Source: Actinocatenispora rupis
GTDB lineage: Bacteria > Actinomycetota > Actinomycetes > Mycobacteriales > Micromonosporaceae
NCBI RefSeq assembly: GCF_016861975.1
Contig: NZ_BOMB01000031.1
Location: 160,878 to 224,877 of the forward strand
Direction: 5' to 3'
DNA: 64,000 bases
How positions within the stretch are numbered: the first letter of the stretch is position 1; each line of letters starts with the position of its first letter. The position numbers and the translations under genes are program-made. Below are positions 1 through 9,532 of this stretch, piece by piece. Below the pieces are notes generated by a model. That model ran no database searches. It worked only from the letters and a program-made list of their open reading frames with translations, and was not told where the DNA came from.

Positions 1-27
1 CGTACCCGATGGGTAGGGTCTCTCGGC

Positions 28-702
28 ATGAGTGGGCGACCGTTGAGTGACGTTGTCGATCCGAGTTGGGCCGAGGCGCTGGCGCCGGTGGCGGACCGGA
101 TCACGGCCATGGGCGAGTTCCTCCGCGAGGAGAACGCGGCGGGCCGCGGCTACCTCCCCGCCGGGGACAACGTGCTGCGCGCGTTCCGGCAGCCGCTGGG
201 TGACGTGCGGGTGCTGATCGTCGGCCAGGACCCCTACCCCACACCCGGCAACGCGGTCGGCCTGTCCTTCTCGGTCGCGCCCGACGTGCGGCTGCCGGCC
301 AGCCTCCGCAACATCTTCAAGGAGTACTGCGACGACCTCGGCCACCCGCGGCCGGCGAACGGCGACCTCACCCCGTGGACCGAGCACGGCGTCCTGCTGC
401 TCAACCGGTGCCTCACCGTCCAGCCGGGCAAGCCGGCCGCGCACCGCGGCAAGGGCTGGGAGGCGGTCACCGACGCCGCGATCCAGGCGCTGGTGGCGCG
501 CGGCGGACCGCTGGTCGCGATCCTGTGGGGCCGCGACGCGCAGTCGCTGCAGCCGCTGCTCGGCGACACCCCGGTGGTCAAGAGCGTGCACCCCAGCCCG
601 ATGTCCGCCAGCGGCGGCTTCTTCGGCTCCCGCCCGTTCTCCCGGGCGAACGAGCTGCTCGCCCAGCAGGGCGCCGAGCCGGTCGACTGGAAGCTCCCGT
701 AG
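28..702 (+). CDS. ung: Uracil-DNA glycosylase (family 1)
   Basis: Removes uracil from DNA as the first step of base excision repair, acting in the cytoplasm. The 224-residue product has the family length and both signature motifs: GQDPYP with the water-activating Asp at residue 68, and HPSPMSAS with the catalytic His at 188. The uracil pocket segment LLLNRCLTV lies around 124-131. A -10-like TAGGGT at 14-19 sits 8 nt before the ATG, so the mRNA is probably leaderless. It converges on a small membrane-protein gene, with a hairpin between them. Identification is secure. Confidence 0.96.
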   Translation: MSGRPLSDVVDPSWAEALAPVADRITAMGEFLREENAAGRGYLPAGDNVLRAFRQPLGDVRVLIVGQDPYPTPGNAVGLSFSVAPDVRLPASLRNIFKEYCDDLGHPRPANGDLTPWTEHGVLLLNRCLTVQPGKPAAHRGKGWEAVTDAAIQALVARGGPLVAILWGRDAQSLQPLLGDTPVVKSVHPSPMSASGGFFGSRPFSRANELLAQQGAEPVDWKLP

Positions 703-748
703 AGCGTGACTTCCCTTTTCCCGCAAGGGATCGGGGCACCCTGACCTC

Positions 749-783
749 GTACGCCGGTCCGGTCCACGGCCGGGCCGGCGTAC
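749..783. terminator. Bidirectional hairpin between convergent genes
   Basis: GTACGCCGG and CCGGCGTAC form the outer stem, extended by CCGG/CCGG after one mismatch. It lies between the ung stop and the stop of the opposing gene. There is no U-tract, as is common for actinobacterial terminators. Confidence 0.6.
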
Positions 784-786
784 CCG

Positions 787-1083
787 TCAGTGCGGGTCGA
801 CCTTCGTGTGCGACAGCGCGGCCAGCCGGTCCGACTCCGGCTGGAACAGCGGGCCGTCCACCTCGCGGGCGCGGGCCCGGTCCATCTTCTCCGGCGGGTA
901 GAACCGGCGCGCCCAGTACGAGTCGGGCTTGGCGAGGCGGATCGCGCCGACCCACCACACCGGGTGCAGGAACAGTCCGGCGAACACCATGCCCTGCTTG
1001 CCCTTGAGCCCGGTGATCACGACCGGCACCAGGTACACCAGGACGGCGGCGACGACGATCGCCGCGACCACGAGCTTCTCCAT
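787..1083 (-). CDS. Small membrane protein of unknown function
   Basis: A 98-residue protein that I cannot assign to a family. It has one clear N-terminal transmembrane segment (about residues 4-24, rich in V/A/I). A second, weaker hydrophobic stretch (about 34-48) contains the HPVWWVG motif, and a charged soluble C-terminus follows. The ATG is preceded by AAGGGA at plausible spacing. Codon use matches the neighbours. The topology suggests a short membrane-anchored cytoplasmic tail. No partner gene is adjacent. Confidence 0.6.
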   Translation of the reverse strand: MEKLVVAAIVVAAVLVYLVPVVITGLKGKQGMVFAGLFLHPVWWVGAIRLAKPDSYWARRFYPPEKMDRARAREVDGPLFQPESDRLAALSHTKVDPH

Positions 1084-1233
1084 CGTCGGATCCCTTCCCT
1101 GCCAACGGTTTTGCCTGGAACGTAGCCGCGTCCGGCGGGAGGGGTCCCGTACCCCGGCCCGGCCCGCTCCGCCTGGTCGACCCGGTGGTCGCCGGCGTCG
1201 GCGCCGCGTTGCGAGGCGACACGGACCCGCGGG

Positions 1234-2025
1234 TCAGGGGTGGTCGAGCAGCGCCAGGTCCGGCGGGATCAGCGTGGTGGAAAGCATGAGTTCGCGGAGC
1301 AGGTTGTCGTTGAGCGCGTTGCCGACGGGTTCGCCGACCTCCTCGCGGGTCAGCCCCGCGACACCGTCCCGGGACAGCCGGGTACGCACGGCGACCACGT
1401 GGTGTTCGACCCGCTTGGCGGTCCAGCCGGCGGCGGGGAACAGCTCGGCCAGCGCCTCCGCGGTCTGCCGCCAGGTCAGCGGCTGCGGGTGCGCCTCGTG
1501 CCGCAGGTACCGCTGGCCGAGCACGGTCAGTACGGCGCGCTCGTCGGGCGCGAGCCGCCACAGCCGCGGCGGTTGCGTGGGGTCGAGGTGGCGTGCGGTG
1601 GGGCGGTCGCCGGCCGTGGACGCCACGTACACCTCAAGGAGGTGGTCGCGGTTGCGGGCGCCGCGCACGAACAGCGGCGAGTACCCGGCGGTGAGGGGAA
1701 CGGGGTCCTCGCCGTGGAACAGCAGCCTGGACCCGGGCAGGCGGATCGGCAGCCGGCCGGTGTTGCGTACCCACCAGCGGTTGTCCTCGCACAGCAGTAC
1801 GCCATGCTGGCGGCTGACGCCGCGGTCGTCGGCGCCGACGCACACGTGCACGTCGTCGGAGTTGCGGCCGAACAGGATGGTGCGTCCCTCCCGGGGCCGC
1901 ATCTCGATGCCGCCGGTGACCGCCAGCGCGAAGATCGTGCCCGGCACCGACTCCGGTACGCCGAGGGCGAGGCTGTCGTGTCCCGCCCGCAGCGCGTGCC
2001 CCGACGAACGTCGCACGTTGTGCAC
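1234..2025 (-). CDS. FHA-domain protein with C-terminal winged/HTH-like region
   Basis: A 263-residue phosphothreonine-reader type protein. The FHA core spans roughly residues 40-110 and shows GRN, the SRQH motif and NTG, which are the conserved Arg, Ser/His and Asn of FHA phosphopeptide binding. The last 100 residues contain a helical segment resembling a DNA-binding fold (LTWRQTAEAL, then KRVEHHVVAVRTRL). The start is the GTG at 2025, five nt after a strong GGAGG; the upstream reading frame runs into the kinase gene and is ignored. It lies downstream of a Ser/Thr kinase on the same strand, so it may read that kinase's phosphorylation. That link is inference. Confidence 0.8.
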   Translation of the reverse strand: MHNVRRSSGHALRAGHDSLALGVPESVPGTIFALAVTGGIEMRPREGRTILFGRNSDDVHVCVGADDRGVSRQHGVLLCEDNRWWVRNTGRLPIRLPGSRLLFHGEDPVPLTAGYSPLFVRGARNRDHLLEVYVASTAGDRPTARHLDPTQPPRLWRLAPDERAVLTVLGQRYLRHEAHPQPLTWRQTAEALAELFPAAGWTAKRVEHHVVAVRTRLSRDGVAGLTREEVGEPVGNALNDNLLRELMLSTTLIPPDLALLDHP

Positions 2026-2041
2026 CCCGCACCTCCGTGTC

Positions 2042-2097
2042 CCCGCGTTCCCGCGTCCCGCGTTCCCGCGTCCCGCGTCCCGCGTCCCGCGTCCCGG
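2042..2097. repeat. Tandem 7-bp CCCGCGT repeat
   Basis: Seven full copies of CCCGCGT plus a partial one, with a single extra T after copies 1 and 3, so the period is 7 or 8. The array lies in the gap between the kinase stop and the FHA gene's ribosome-binding site, 6 nt upstream of GGAGG. Confidence 0.85.
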
Positions 2098-2183
2098 CCA
2101 GCATCGACCCGGCCGGTACGACAGGTCTACCGCTCGGTGCGGGGACCGCTCCCCGGCGGGCGCCGTATACCGGGGTGGTGCGG

Positions 2184-3902
2184 TCAGGGGTGCGGGAGGC
2201 GCGCGGCGGCGGTACGGGCCAGCCGGGTCGCGGTGGCGCAGTACCGGGAGCCGTGGCCGTGGCCGTGTACGACGAGGTAGACGAGTTCCTCGGTGGGTTG
2301 GCCGTGCGGGTCGCCGTACCGGCGTTGGACGACCTGGACGAGGCAGGTGCCGCCGCCGTCGCCGTCGGGCTGCACGTACCCGGTGTGGCCGGCGAGGGTG
2401 ACGGGGCTGCCGTCCTCGGTGGTGAGCGGCTCGTTGCGGTCGAACCGGAGGCGGATGTCGGTGTCGCCGGTGCCGTCCCAGGCGCAGTCCCAGCCGGCGA
2501 AGCCGCGTTCGGCGGTGCTGGTGTCGACGCCGGGCGCGCCGCGCAGCAGCCGGCACGCGTCGACCCGGGCCAGCGACCCGGCCGGGAACCCGGTGGCGCG
2601 CCGCGGCAGGGTGCCCTTGCGGAGCGCGTCGACCGCGGCGGCCGTACCGGTGTCGGCCATGCCGCAGAGCGACGCGGTGCCGTCGGCGAGCAGTTCGGCC
2701 GTGACGTACACCTGGTAGCCGTCGCCGATGACGACGACCCGGTCGCACTCGTCGTCACCGGCCGGCGCGGCGATCACCGGCATCCCGGCCACGTACGTGC
2801 GGTGGCCGGGCGGCAGCGCGCCGACCGCCAGCTCGGCGCGTACGTCGACGTCGGGGCCGGCGGAGCGCTGCACGATCGCGTCGCACCGGTTGAAGTTGCC
2901 GTAGTCGGTCTCCACGTCGACCCGGCCGTACCGGCCGAGCCGGTCGGGTGACAGCAGCGCGCACGGGTCCGCGGTGGCCGCCGCACCGACCGCCGGTACG
3001 GCCGCGGCCCGCGGGATGTCGCCGCCCGCCGCGAGCGCCACGACGGCGAGTACGACCAGCAGTGCCACCGCGACCGGGGTACGGCGGGCGCGCGGGCGTA
3101 CCCGGCGGCGGGGCTGGGCGACGGCGGTGAGCCGGGCGCGGGCCTGGGCGGCGGTGGGCCGGGCGGCGGGGTCGGGCGCGAGCATCGCGGCGAGGACCCG
3201 GGCGAGCGGCGCGCCGGCACGTACGGGCGGGGCGATCGCGCCCGACCGGGACCGCCGTTGCAGTGCCGCCGGGCTGTCGGAGCTGCCGAACGGCGAGACG
3301 CCCTCGACCGCCGCGTACAGCGTGGCGCCGAGGGAGAACACGTCGGAGGCGGCCGTCGGCTCGCGACCGTTCGCCACCTCCGGCGCCAGGTACGCGGGGG
3401 TGCCGCGGAGCCGGCCGTCGCCGAGCGCGGCATCTTCGGTGAGCTGCCGGGACAGCCCGAAGTCGGTGAGTTTCGCGACGCCGCCGTCGGCCACCAGCAC
3501 GTTGCCGGGTTTCACGTCGCAGTGCACGATCCCCTTGTCGTGCAACGCTTCCAGCGCGCCGGCGAGCTGCGCCCCGAGCGCCGCCGTACGCCGGGGCGAC
3601 AGCGGTCCGGTCGCGCCGACGAGCTGCGCCAGGCTCCGCCACGGCAGGTACTCCATGACCAGCCAGCGGTCGTCGCCGTCGGGGACCACGTCGTACAGGG
3701 TGACGACGTGCGGGTGCTGGAGCACGGCGGCGATGCGCGCCTCGCGGCGGACCTGCCGCCCGCCGCGCGGCCCGGTCAGGTGGGACCGCTTGACCGCGAC
3801 GACCCGGCCCAGCTCCTCGTCGGTGGCACGCCACACGAGCCCCATGCCGCCCAGCCCGACCTGTTCCTCCAACCGGTACCGGCCGGCGATTAGCGCACCC
3901 AT
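2184..3902 (-). CDS. Receptor-type Ser/Thr protein kinase
   Basis: A Hanks-type membrane kinase of 572 residues. Visible elements in order: Gly-rich loop GLGGMG (16-21), catalytic Lys38 in VAVKRS, the catalytic loop HCDVKPGN with Asp129, DFG at 147-149, and the APE motif. A Pro/Arg linker follows, then a single transmembrane segment (about 272-292) and a roughly 280-residue extracytoplasmic region rich in Cys and Asp. That sensor shows no PASTA repeats and I do not recognise it. The catalytic loop is non-RD (HCD instead of HRD). The ATG at 3902 fits GGAGG better than the GTG at 3908. It lies upstream of the FHA gene, a likely phospho-reader. Confidence 0.92.
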   Translation of the reverse strand: MGALIAGRYRLEEQVGLGGMGLVWRATDEELGRVVAVKRSHLTGPRGGRQVRREARIAAVLQHPHVVTLYDVVPDGDDRWLVMEYLPWRSLAQLVGATGPLSPRRTAALGAQLAGALEALHDKGIVHCDVKPGNVLVADGGVAKLTDFGLSRQLTEDAALGDGRLRGTPAYLAPEVANGREPTAASDVFSLGATLYAAVEGVSPFGSSDSPAALQRRSRSGAIAPPVRAGAPLARVLAAMLAPDPAARPTAAQARARLTAVAQPRRRVRPRARRTPVAVALLVVLAVVALAAGGDIPRAAAVPAVGAAATADPCALLSPDRLGRYGRVDVETDYGNFNRCDAIVQRSAGPDVDVRAELAVGALPPGHRTYVAGMPVIAAPAGDDECDRVVVIGDGYQVYVTAELLADGTASLCGMADTGTAAAVDALRKGTLPRRATGFPAGSLARVDACRLLRGAPGVDTSTAERGFAGWDCAWDGTGDTDIRLRFDRNEPLTTEDGSPVTLAGHTGYVQPDGDGGGTCLVQVVQRRYGDPHGQPTEELVYLVVHGHGHGSRYCATATRLARTAAARLPHP

Positions 3903-4107
3903 CCGCACTACCCTCCGTACCGCCCGACAAAGCGGTCAGTACGGCAGCTTAAACCGCACGACCCCGGGCTTTCGGTACGGGCCGGCGCCGCGGCCCGGCG
4001 CCCAGTCTGCGCCCGCACCGGCCCGCCCCCGCCCGAGCCGCGACACGACCCGCCGGTACCGGGCGCAACGGCGCGCGGCGGACGGCCGGGGCGCTTAGGG
4101 TTGTCAG

Positions 4108-6285
4108 GTGGCGACTGCGCGATCGGTGGACAGGGCCGAACTGGACCGGTTGGTACGGGGCGAGATCCACGACCCCCATGCGCTGCTGGGTGCGCACCCG
4201 GTCGGCGACCGTACGGCGGTGCGGACGCTGCGGCCGGGTGCGGACACGGTCGTGGTGGTCGACGGCGACCAGCGGTTCCCGGCGACGGCGGTGCACGACG
4301 GCGGCGTGTTCGAGGCGCTGCTGCCGGGTGGGCCGCGCGACTACCGGCTGGAGGTCACGGACGCGGCGGGCACCCGCGTCGTGGACGACCCGTACCGGTG
4401 GCTGCCGACGCTGTCCGACACCGACCTGCACCTGATCGGCGAGGGCCGGCACGAGGAGCTGTGGCGGGTCCTCGGCGCCCACGTCCGCTCGTACTCGACG
4501 CCCAACGGCACGGTGGCCGGCGTGTCCTTCGCCGTCTGGGCGCCGAACGCGCGGGCCGTCCGGGTGATCGGCGACGGCGTCGGCTGGGGCCCGTACGCCG
4601 GGCTGAACATGCGCTCGCTGGGCTCGTCCGGCGTGTGGGAGCTGTTCGTACCGGACTTCCCGGCCGACGGGCTGTACAAGTACCGGGTCCTGGGTCCGGA
4701 CGGGCAGTGGCGGGAGAAGGCCGACCCGATGGCGCAGGCCACGGAGGTGCCGCCGCGCACCGCGTCCCGGGTTTTCCGCTCCACGTACGACTGGTCGGAC
4801 GCGGCGTGGATGTCGCACCGGCGCCAGGCCACCTGGCACGAGCTGCCCATGTCGGTGTACGAGGTGCATCTCGGGTCGTGGCGGCCGGGCCTCGGCTACC
4901 GGGAGCTGGCCGACCAGCTCGTCGAGTACGTGACGACGTTGGGCTTCACGCACGTGGAGTTCCTGCCGGTGGCGGAGCACCCGTTCGGCGGGTCCTGGGG
5001 CTACCAGGTGACCAGCTACTACGCGCCGACCGCCCGGTTCGGCGGCCCGGACGACTTCCGGCACCTGGTGGACCGGCTGCACGCCGCGGGCATCGGCGTG
5101 ATCCTCGACTGGGTGCCGGCGCACTTCCCGCGCGACGAGTGGGCGCTGGCCCGGTTCGACGGTACGCCGTGCTACGAGCACGCCGACCCGGGCCGCGGCG
5201 AGCACCCCGACTGGGGCACGCTGGTGTTCGACTTCGGCCGGCGCGAGGTCCGCAACTTCCTCGTCGCCAACGCCCTGTACTGGTGCGAGGAGTTCCACGT
5301 CGACGGGCTGCGGGTCGACGCCGTCGCGTCCATGCTCTACCTGGACTACTCGCGCAACGAGGGCGAGTGGACGCCGAACGTGCACGGCGGCCGGGAGAAC
5401 CTCGACGCGGTGTCGTTCCTCCAGGAGGCGAACGCCACCGTGTACAAGAAGTACCCGGGTGTGGTGATGGTGGCGGAGGAGTCGACCGCGTGGCCCGGCG
5501 TCACCCGGCCCACGTACCTCGGCGGGCTCGGGTTCGGGTTCAAGTGGAACATGGGCTGGATGCACGACACCCTGTCGTACGTGGCGAAGGACCCGGTGTA
5601 CCGGCAGTACCACCACCACGAGATGACCTTCTCCCTCATGTACGCGTGGAGCGAGAACTTCGTGCTGCCGATCAGCCACGACGAGGTCGTGCACGGCAAG
5701 GGCTCGCTGTACGGGAAGATGCCCGGCGACGAGTGGAACAAGCTCGCCGGCGTACGGGCGCTGCTCGGGTTCATGTGGGCGCACCCGGGCAAGCAACTGC
5801 TGTTCAGCGGCAGCGAGTTCGCGCAGCCCGGCGAGTGGAGCGAGGAACGCGGCCTGGAGTGGGACGCGCTCGCCGACCCGGGGCACGCCGGCGTCGCCGC
5901 CATGGTCGCCGACCTGAACGCGCGCTACCGCGACCTGCCGGCGCTGTGGAGCCAGGACACCTCCCCCGCCGGCTTCGCCTGGATCGACGCGAACGACGCC
6001 GCCGGCAACGTCTTCTCCTTCCTGCGCTGGGGATCCGACGGCAGCGTCGTCGCCTGCGTGGCCAACTTCTCCGGCAGCCCGCACCCCGACTACCGCCTCG
6101 GCCTGCCGCGTACGGGACGGTGGGTGGAGGCGCTGAACACCGACGCCGAGTCGTACGGCGGGTCGGGGTGGGGCAACTTCGGCGAGGTGACCGCCACCGA
6201 CGAGTCGTGGCACGGCCTGCCCGCGTCCGCGACGATCCAGGTACCGCCGCTGGCCGTGGTCTGGTTCCGCCACACCGACTCCTGA
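4108..6285 (+). CDS. glgB: 1,4-alpha-glucan branching enzyme
   Basis: Cuts alpha-1,4 glucan and re-attaches the fragment through alpha-1,6 links during glycogen synthesis. The 725 residues are full length for the GH13 family. They comprise an N-terminal CBM48-like region, a catalytic barrel with the nucleophile Asp404 in GLRVDAV, the acid/base Glu457 in VAEES, a third acid in [12 protein letters not shown], and a C-terminal beta domain. The GTG start has TAGGGT at 4096-4101 just upstream, suggesting a leaderless mRNA. No other glg gene is adjacent; the kinase lies divergently 205 bp away. Confidence 0.96.
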   Translation: MATARSVDRAELDRLVRGEIHDPHALLGAHPVGDRTAVRTLRPGADTVVVVDGDQRFPATAVHDGGVFEALLPGGPRDYRLEVTDAAGTRVVDDPYRWLPTLSDTDLHLIGEGRHEELWRVLGAHVRSYSTPNGTVAGVSFAVWAPNARAVRVIGDGVGWGPYAGLNMRSLGSSGVWELFVPDFPADGLYKYRVLGPDGQWREKADPMAQATEVPPRTASRVFRSTYDWSDAAWMSHRRQATWHELPMSVYEVHLGSWRPGLGYRELADQLVEYVTTLGFTHVEFLPVAEHPFGGSWGYQVTSYYAPTARFGGPDDFRHLVDRLHAAGIGVILDWVPAHFPRDEWALARFDGTPCYEHADPGRGEHPDWGTLVFDFGRREVRNFLVANALYWCEEFHVDGLRVDAVASMLYLDYSRNEGEWTPNVHGGRENLDAVSFLQEANATVYKKYPGVVMVAEESTAWPGVTRPTYLGGLGFGFKWNMGWMHDTLSYVAKDPVYRQYHHHEMTFSLMYAWSENFVLPISHDEVVHGKGSLYGKMPGDEWNKLAGVRALLGFMWAHPGKQLLFSGSEFAQPGEWSEERGLEWDALADPGHAGVAAMVADLNARYRDLPALWSQDTSPAGFAWIDANDAAGNVFSFLRWGSDGSVVACVANFSGSPHPDYRLGLPRTGRWVEALNTDAESYGGSGWGNFGEVTATDESWHGLPASATIQVPPLAVVWFRHTDS

Positions 6286-6500
6286 CCCTCCACAATGGAC
6301 CCCGCGGCCAGGTCAGGCCGCGAGGGACGACCAGTGCGGCCCGGACGCTCCACAGTGGACGCGCACACCCCGGCGAGAGCGCGGGTCGACGGGTCGTCGG
6401 CTCCGCCACGACCGACCGCCGACCCTCCACAACGGACCATCCGCGTCCCGGTCCAGTCAGGGGCGCCGGCGGGTCCGGGCCCCGGTACGAGCGGGCCCGG

Positions 6501-7718
6501 TCAGGGGCGGCGGGCGGGCAGGTCGGCGCGGGTGAACAGGGCCGGTGCGAGTACCGCGCCGAGGACCAGAAGTGTTGCGGCGCCGGCGATCGGGGCGCGC
6601 AGGCCGTACCGGTGGGCGACGAAGCCGGCGGCCAGCGCGCCGAGCGGACCGGCGCCGAGGGTGACGAGCCGGAAGGCGCTGCTGACGCGGCCGAGCATCC
6701 GGTCCGGCACGAGCGACTGCCGGGTCGACACCGCCACCACGCTCCACAGGCCGTTCGCCGCACCGAACACGCCGACCGCGATGCCCGCCGGTACGGGATG
6801 GGTGGCGAGCGCCATCCCCGTCGCTCCGGCCCCGCCGACGGCGACCGCGGCGAGCAGCACGGTGCGGGATCCGACGGCGGCGGCGATCCGGCCGGCGGTC
6901 AGCGATCCGAGTACGCCGCCGACGGCGAACGCCGCGACGAGCAGCCCGTACCCGAGGCTGCCGAGGTGCAGGACGCCGCGGGTGTAGAGCACGAGCAGGG
7001 CCACGGCGACGGTGGTGACGAGGTTGAGCAGGGCCCCGTACGCGCAGAGCCGGCGCAGCAGCCGGTGGCCGAGCAGGAACCGCAACCCGGCCACCACGTC
7101 CGCGCGTACGGTACCGGCGGCGCGCGTGGCGGGTGGCGCGGCACGTACCGGGATGGCGGCGACGAGGATCGCGGCGGCGGCGAAGCTGGCGGCGTCGACG
7201 AGGAACGGCGCAGCGGCCAGCGCGGTGAACAGGGTGGCGCCGACGGGCGCGCCGAGCAGCGTGTCGGCGACGAGCATGCCGGCCTGGAGCCGACCGTTGG
7301 CGGCGGGCCGCTGCGCCTCCGGTACGAGCGCGGGGACCATCGCGGCGGAGGCGCTGTCGTACAGGGTGCCGACGCTGGTGAGGGCGAACGCGACGACGAG
7401 CACGACGGGCAGCGTGACCGTACCGGTGAGGACGGTCGCGGCGAGGACGGCGACGACGGCGGCGCGCACGACGTCGAGGCGCCACAGTACGCGGCGGCGG
7501 TCGACGCGGTCGGCGAGCGCGCCGGCGAGCAGGCCGAAGAGTACCCAGGGCAGTTGTTCGGCGACGGACACCAGGGAGACGAGCCGCGGGTCGGTGGTGA
7601 CGGAGGCGGCGAGCAGCGGCAGCGCGATCCAGTGCACGCCGTCGCCGAGCGCGGAGATCGTACTGGCGACCCAGAGCAGCCCGAACGGCCGTACCCTGGA
7701 TGCATGCGCAACGGACAT
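6501..7718 (-). CDS. MFS-type exporter
   Basis: A 405-residue transporter with about 12 hydrophobic segments. The loop ALADRVDRRRVLW after the second helix matches the MFS motif between TM2 and TM3, and the overall pattern resembles the EntS/MFS_3 drug or siderophore exporters. The substrate is unknown. The gene is divergent from a TetR gene, and a perfect inverted repeat lies on its start. The ATG lacks a Shine-Dalgarno but has CAGACT 7 nt upstream, suggesting a leaderless transcript whose -10 is covered by the operator. The simplest reading is TetR repression relieved by the exported compound. Confidence 0.85.
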   Translation of the reverse strand: MSVAHASRVRPFGLLWVASTISALGDGVHWIALPLLAASVTTDPRLVSLVSVAEQLPWVLFGLLAGALADRVDRRRVLWRLDVVRAAVVAVLAATVLTGTVTLPVVLVVAFALTSVGTLYDSASAAMVPALVPEAQRPAANGRLQAGMLVADTLLGAPVGATLFTALAAAPFLVDAASFAAAAILVAAIPVRAAPPATRAAGTVRADVVAGLRFLLGHRLLRRLCAYGALLNLVTTVAVALLVLYTRGVLHLGSLGYGLLVAAFAVGGVLGSLTAGRIAAAVGSRTVLLAAVAVGGAGATGMALATHPVPAGIAVGVFGAANGLWSVVAVSTRQSLVPDRMLGRVSSAFRLVTLGAGPLGALAAGFVAHRYGLRAPIAGAATLLVLGAVLAPALFTRADLPARRP

Positions 7719-7736
7719 GAACCGGAGTCTGGTTCA
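7718..7736. promoter_or_regulatory. Probable TetR operator in divergent promoter
   Basis: TGAACC, 7-nt spacer, GGTTCA: a perfect inverted repeat between the MFS gene (start 7718) and the TetR gene (start 7749). It overlaps the -10-like hexamers of both directions (CAGACT on minus, CAGGTT at 7735-7740 on plus). Confidence 0.7.
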
Positions 7737-7748
7737 GGTTTTGCCGCC

Positions 7749-8336
7749 GTGTCAAGCCGCGGCACCCCACGGCAGGAGCGCAGCCGGGCGAAACGGGAAC
7801 AGATCCTCGCCACCACGGCCGCGCTGCTCATCGAGCTGCCGTACCACGAGATCAGCACCAAGCTGATCGCCGAACGCTCCGGCGTCGCCGTCGGCTCCCT
7901 CTACCGCTACTTCGCCGACAAGACGGAGATCGCCAACGCGCTGCTGCTGCGCTGGCTCGACCGCATGACCGCGGTACTCGACGGCGCGCTCGCCGACCCG
8001 CCCGCCCGCGCCTCCCGGCTCGTCGACCGCGTCGTCGACGCGTACGCCGACTTCTACCGGTCCGAGCCGGGGTTCCACCAGGTCTGGTTCGTCGGCGGCA
8101 CCGCGACGCACCTGCCCCGCGACGTGTCCGACGCCCACGACGAACTGATCGCCAGCCACTTCCGCGCCGTCCTGACCCAGCGGTACGGGATCGCCGTGTC
8201 GGTGCGGCAGTCCCGGGTCGCGGTGACCGTCGGCGACAAGCTCCTCAACGAGGCGTTCCGGGACGACCCGGCCGGCGATCCGGCGATCCTGGCCGAACTG
8301 AAGCTCGTCCTCCGCCGCTACCTCCGCACCGACTGA
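7749..8336 (+). CDS. TetR-family transcriptional regulator
   Basis: A 195-residue regulator. The N-terminal helix-turn-helix covers about residues 10-57 (REQILATTAALL, then ISTKLIAERSGVAVGSLYRYF) and a helical ligand-binding domain follows. I chose GTG 7749 because CAGGTT lies 8 nt upstream and the inverted repeat then falls in the promoter. An in-frame ATG at 7704 would add 15 residues but would overlap the divergent MFS gene. It probably represses the MFS exporter and itself. The inducer is unknown. Confidence 0.88.
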   Translation: MSSRGTPRQERSRAKREQILATTAALLIELPYHEISTKLIAERSGVAVGSLYRYFADKTEIANALLLRWLDRMTAVLDGALADPPARASRLVDRVVDAYADFYRSEPGFHQVWFVGGTATHLPRDVSDAHDELIASHFRAVLTQRYGIAVSVRQSRVAVTVGDKLLNEAFRDDPAGDPAILAELKLVLRRYLRTD

Positions 8337-8380
8337 CGCGAGCCGCCGGGACGGCACCGCAACCGGTCAGCAGGGGGCGG

Positions 8381-9400
8381 TCAGGGCAGCCGGACGGGCA
8401 TGAGCACCGAGTACGTCCCGGGGTCGGTGGGGTGGCGGACGGCGAGCGGGTGCAGCGGCCCGTCGAGGTCGAGGACGAGCTGTCCGGCGGGCGCCGCGTC
8501 GAGCGCGTCCAGCAGGTACCCGCGGTTCACGGCGGCGACGAACCCGGGCGTGGTGGGATCGACGACGCGGAGCGCACCGGCGGGGTCCAGTCCGAGCGCG
8601 GCGACCGGACCCTGCGCCTCCGGTACGGTGTGCACCGGGCCGTCCGCGAGCATCGCCCGCAGCTCCCCCGCGTCGACCGGGATCCGTTGTCCCCCAACCG
8701 AACCCACCACCATCCGGTACGCCGGGTAGTCGCCCGGGTGGGCGGTGAGCGTGAGGTCGGCGAGGTGCAGCACGTCGCCGTCGATACGGGCGTCGAGCGG
8801 GTCGGCGGCCAGCGCGGCGATCCGGTCCAGCTCCGCCCTCGGTACGGGCAGCCGGCCGGCGGGCCCCGACCGCCCCGTCACCGGTACGGCGCTGACCGCC
8901 ATCCGGTACCGGTCGGTGGCGACCAGGGTCAGCCGCTCGTCGTCCACCTCGAACAGCACCGCGTCGAGGTCGGCGGGGCCGGCGGTGGGCAGCGCGAACC
9001 GTACCGCGTCGAGGGCGTGGCGCAGGTCGGCGGCGGTGACCCGGAACGCGGTCACGGCGGGATCGGTCTCGGACATCACGGACTCCAGTTCTCGTCGGGC
9101 ATCGGCCAGCCCGGCCTCCAGCCGGGCCAGGTGTCCGGCGACGAGCGCACCGACCAGGGCGCGGTCGTGGCGGGCGGCCACCAGCGCGCGCATCTCGGCC
9201 AGCGGCATCCCGACCCGGCGCAGCCGGGCCAGCAGCCGCGCGACCGGCACCTGGTCCCGGCCGTACCGCCGGTAGCCGCTGCGCGGATCGACCCGCCGCG
9301 GTACCAGCAGGCCGGCGCCGTCGTAGAAGCGCAGCGCGCTGACCGGCAGCCCGCCGGCCCGCGCCATCTCCCCGATACCGAGCAGCTCGCCGTCGTACAC
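8381..9400 (-). CDS. MerR regulator fused to a sliding-clamp (DnaN)-like region
   Basis: A 339-residue fusion. Residues 8-75 are a MerR winged HTH (LGIGEMARAGGL, RFYDGAGLL, SGYRRYGRDQ). A dimerisation coiled coil follows to about residue 110. From about 115 to the end the sequence resembles the second and third domains of the DNA polymerase III beta clamp: LVATDRYRMAV, GDYPAYRM, VNRGYLLDAL and the C-terminal YSVLMPVRLP. The first clamp domain is missing, so it is unlikely to form a processivity ring. GTG 9400 lies 8 nt after the -10 of a MerR-type promoter, so it is probably leaderless. The effector and targets are unknown. Confidence 0.85.
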   Translation of the reverse strand: MYDGELLGIGEMARAGGLPVSALRFYDGAGLLVPRRVDPRSGYRRYGRDQVPVARLLARLRRVGMPLAEMRALVAARHDRALVGALVAGHLARLEAGLADARRELESVMSETDPAVTAFRVTAADLRHALDAVRFALPTAGPADLDAVLFEVDDERLTLVATDRYRMAVSAVPVTGRSGPAGRLPVPRAELDRIAALAADPLDARIDGDVLHLADLTLTAHPGDYPAYRMVVGSVGGQRIPVDAGELRAMLADGPVHTVPEAQGPVAALGLDPAGALRVVDPTTPGFVAAVNRGYLLDALDAAPAGQLVLDLDGPLHPLAVRHPTDPGTYSVLMPVRLP

Positions 9401-9407
9401 GCCCGGA

Positions 9408-9438
9408 ACCCTCCCGTCTCGACCAGGTCGAGAGTCAA
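9408..9438 (-). promoter_or_regulatory. MerR-type promoter with operator in a 19-bp spacer
   Basis: On the minus strand, TTGACT (-35, 9433-9438) and GAGGGT (-10, 9408-9413) are 19 bp apart. The palindrome CTCGACCTGGTCGAG (9418-9432) fills the spacer. This is the classic layout of promoters twisted open by MerR proteins and suggests autoregulation. Confidence 0.75.
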
Positions 9439-9532
9439 CCCTGCGCCCCGCGGTCGAGTCCACCGCGGACCGGGTGGAGCGGTGGGGTATCTGCCCGTAC
9501 GGGCGCTTCGCGGACGTGATCTGGGCCGCGGC

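Noticed and set aside
4101..7748. Plus-strand frame running from glgB into the TetR gene as one 1411-residue ORF
   Set aside because: Only the last 195-210 residues are the real TetR protein. The rest is out of frame with glgB and antisense to the MFS gene.
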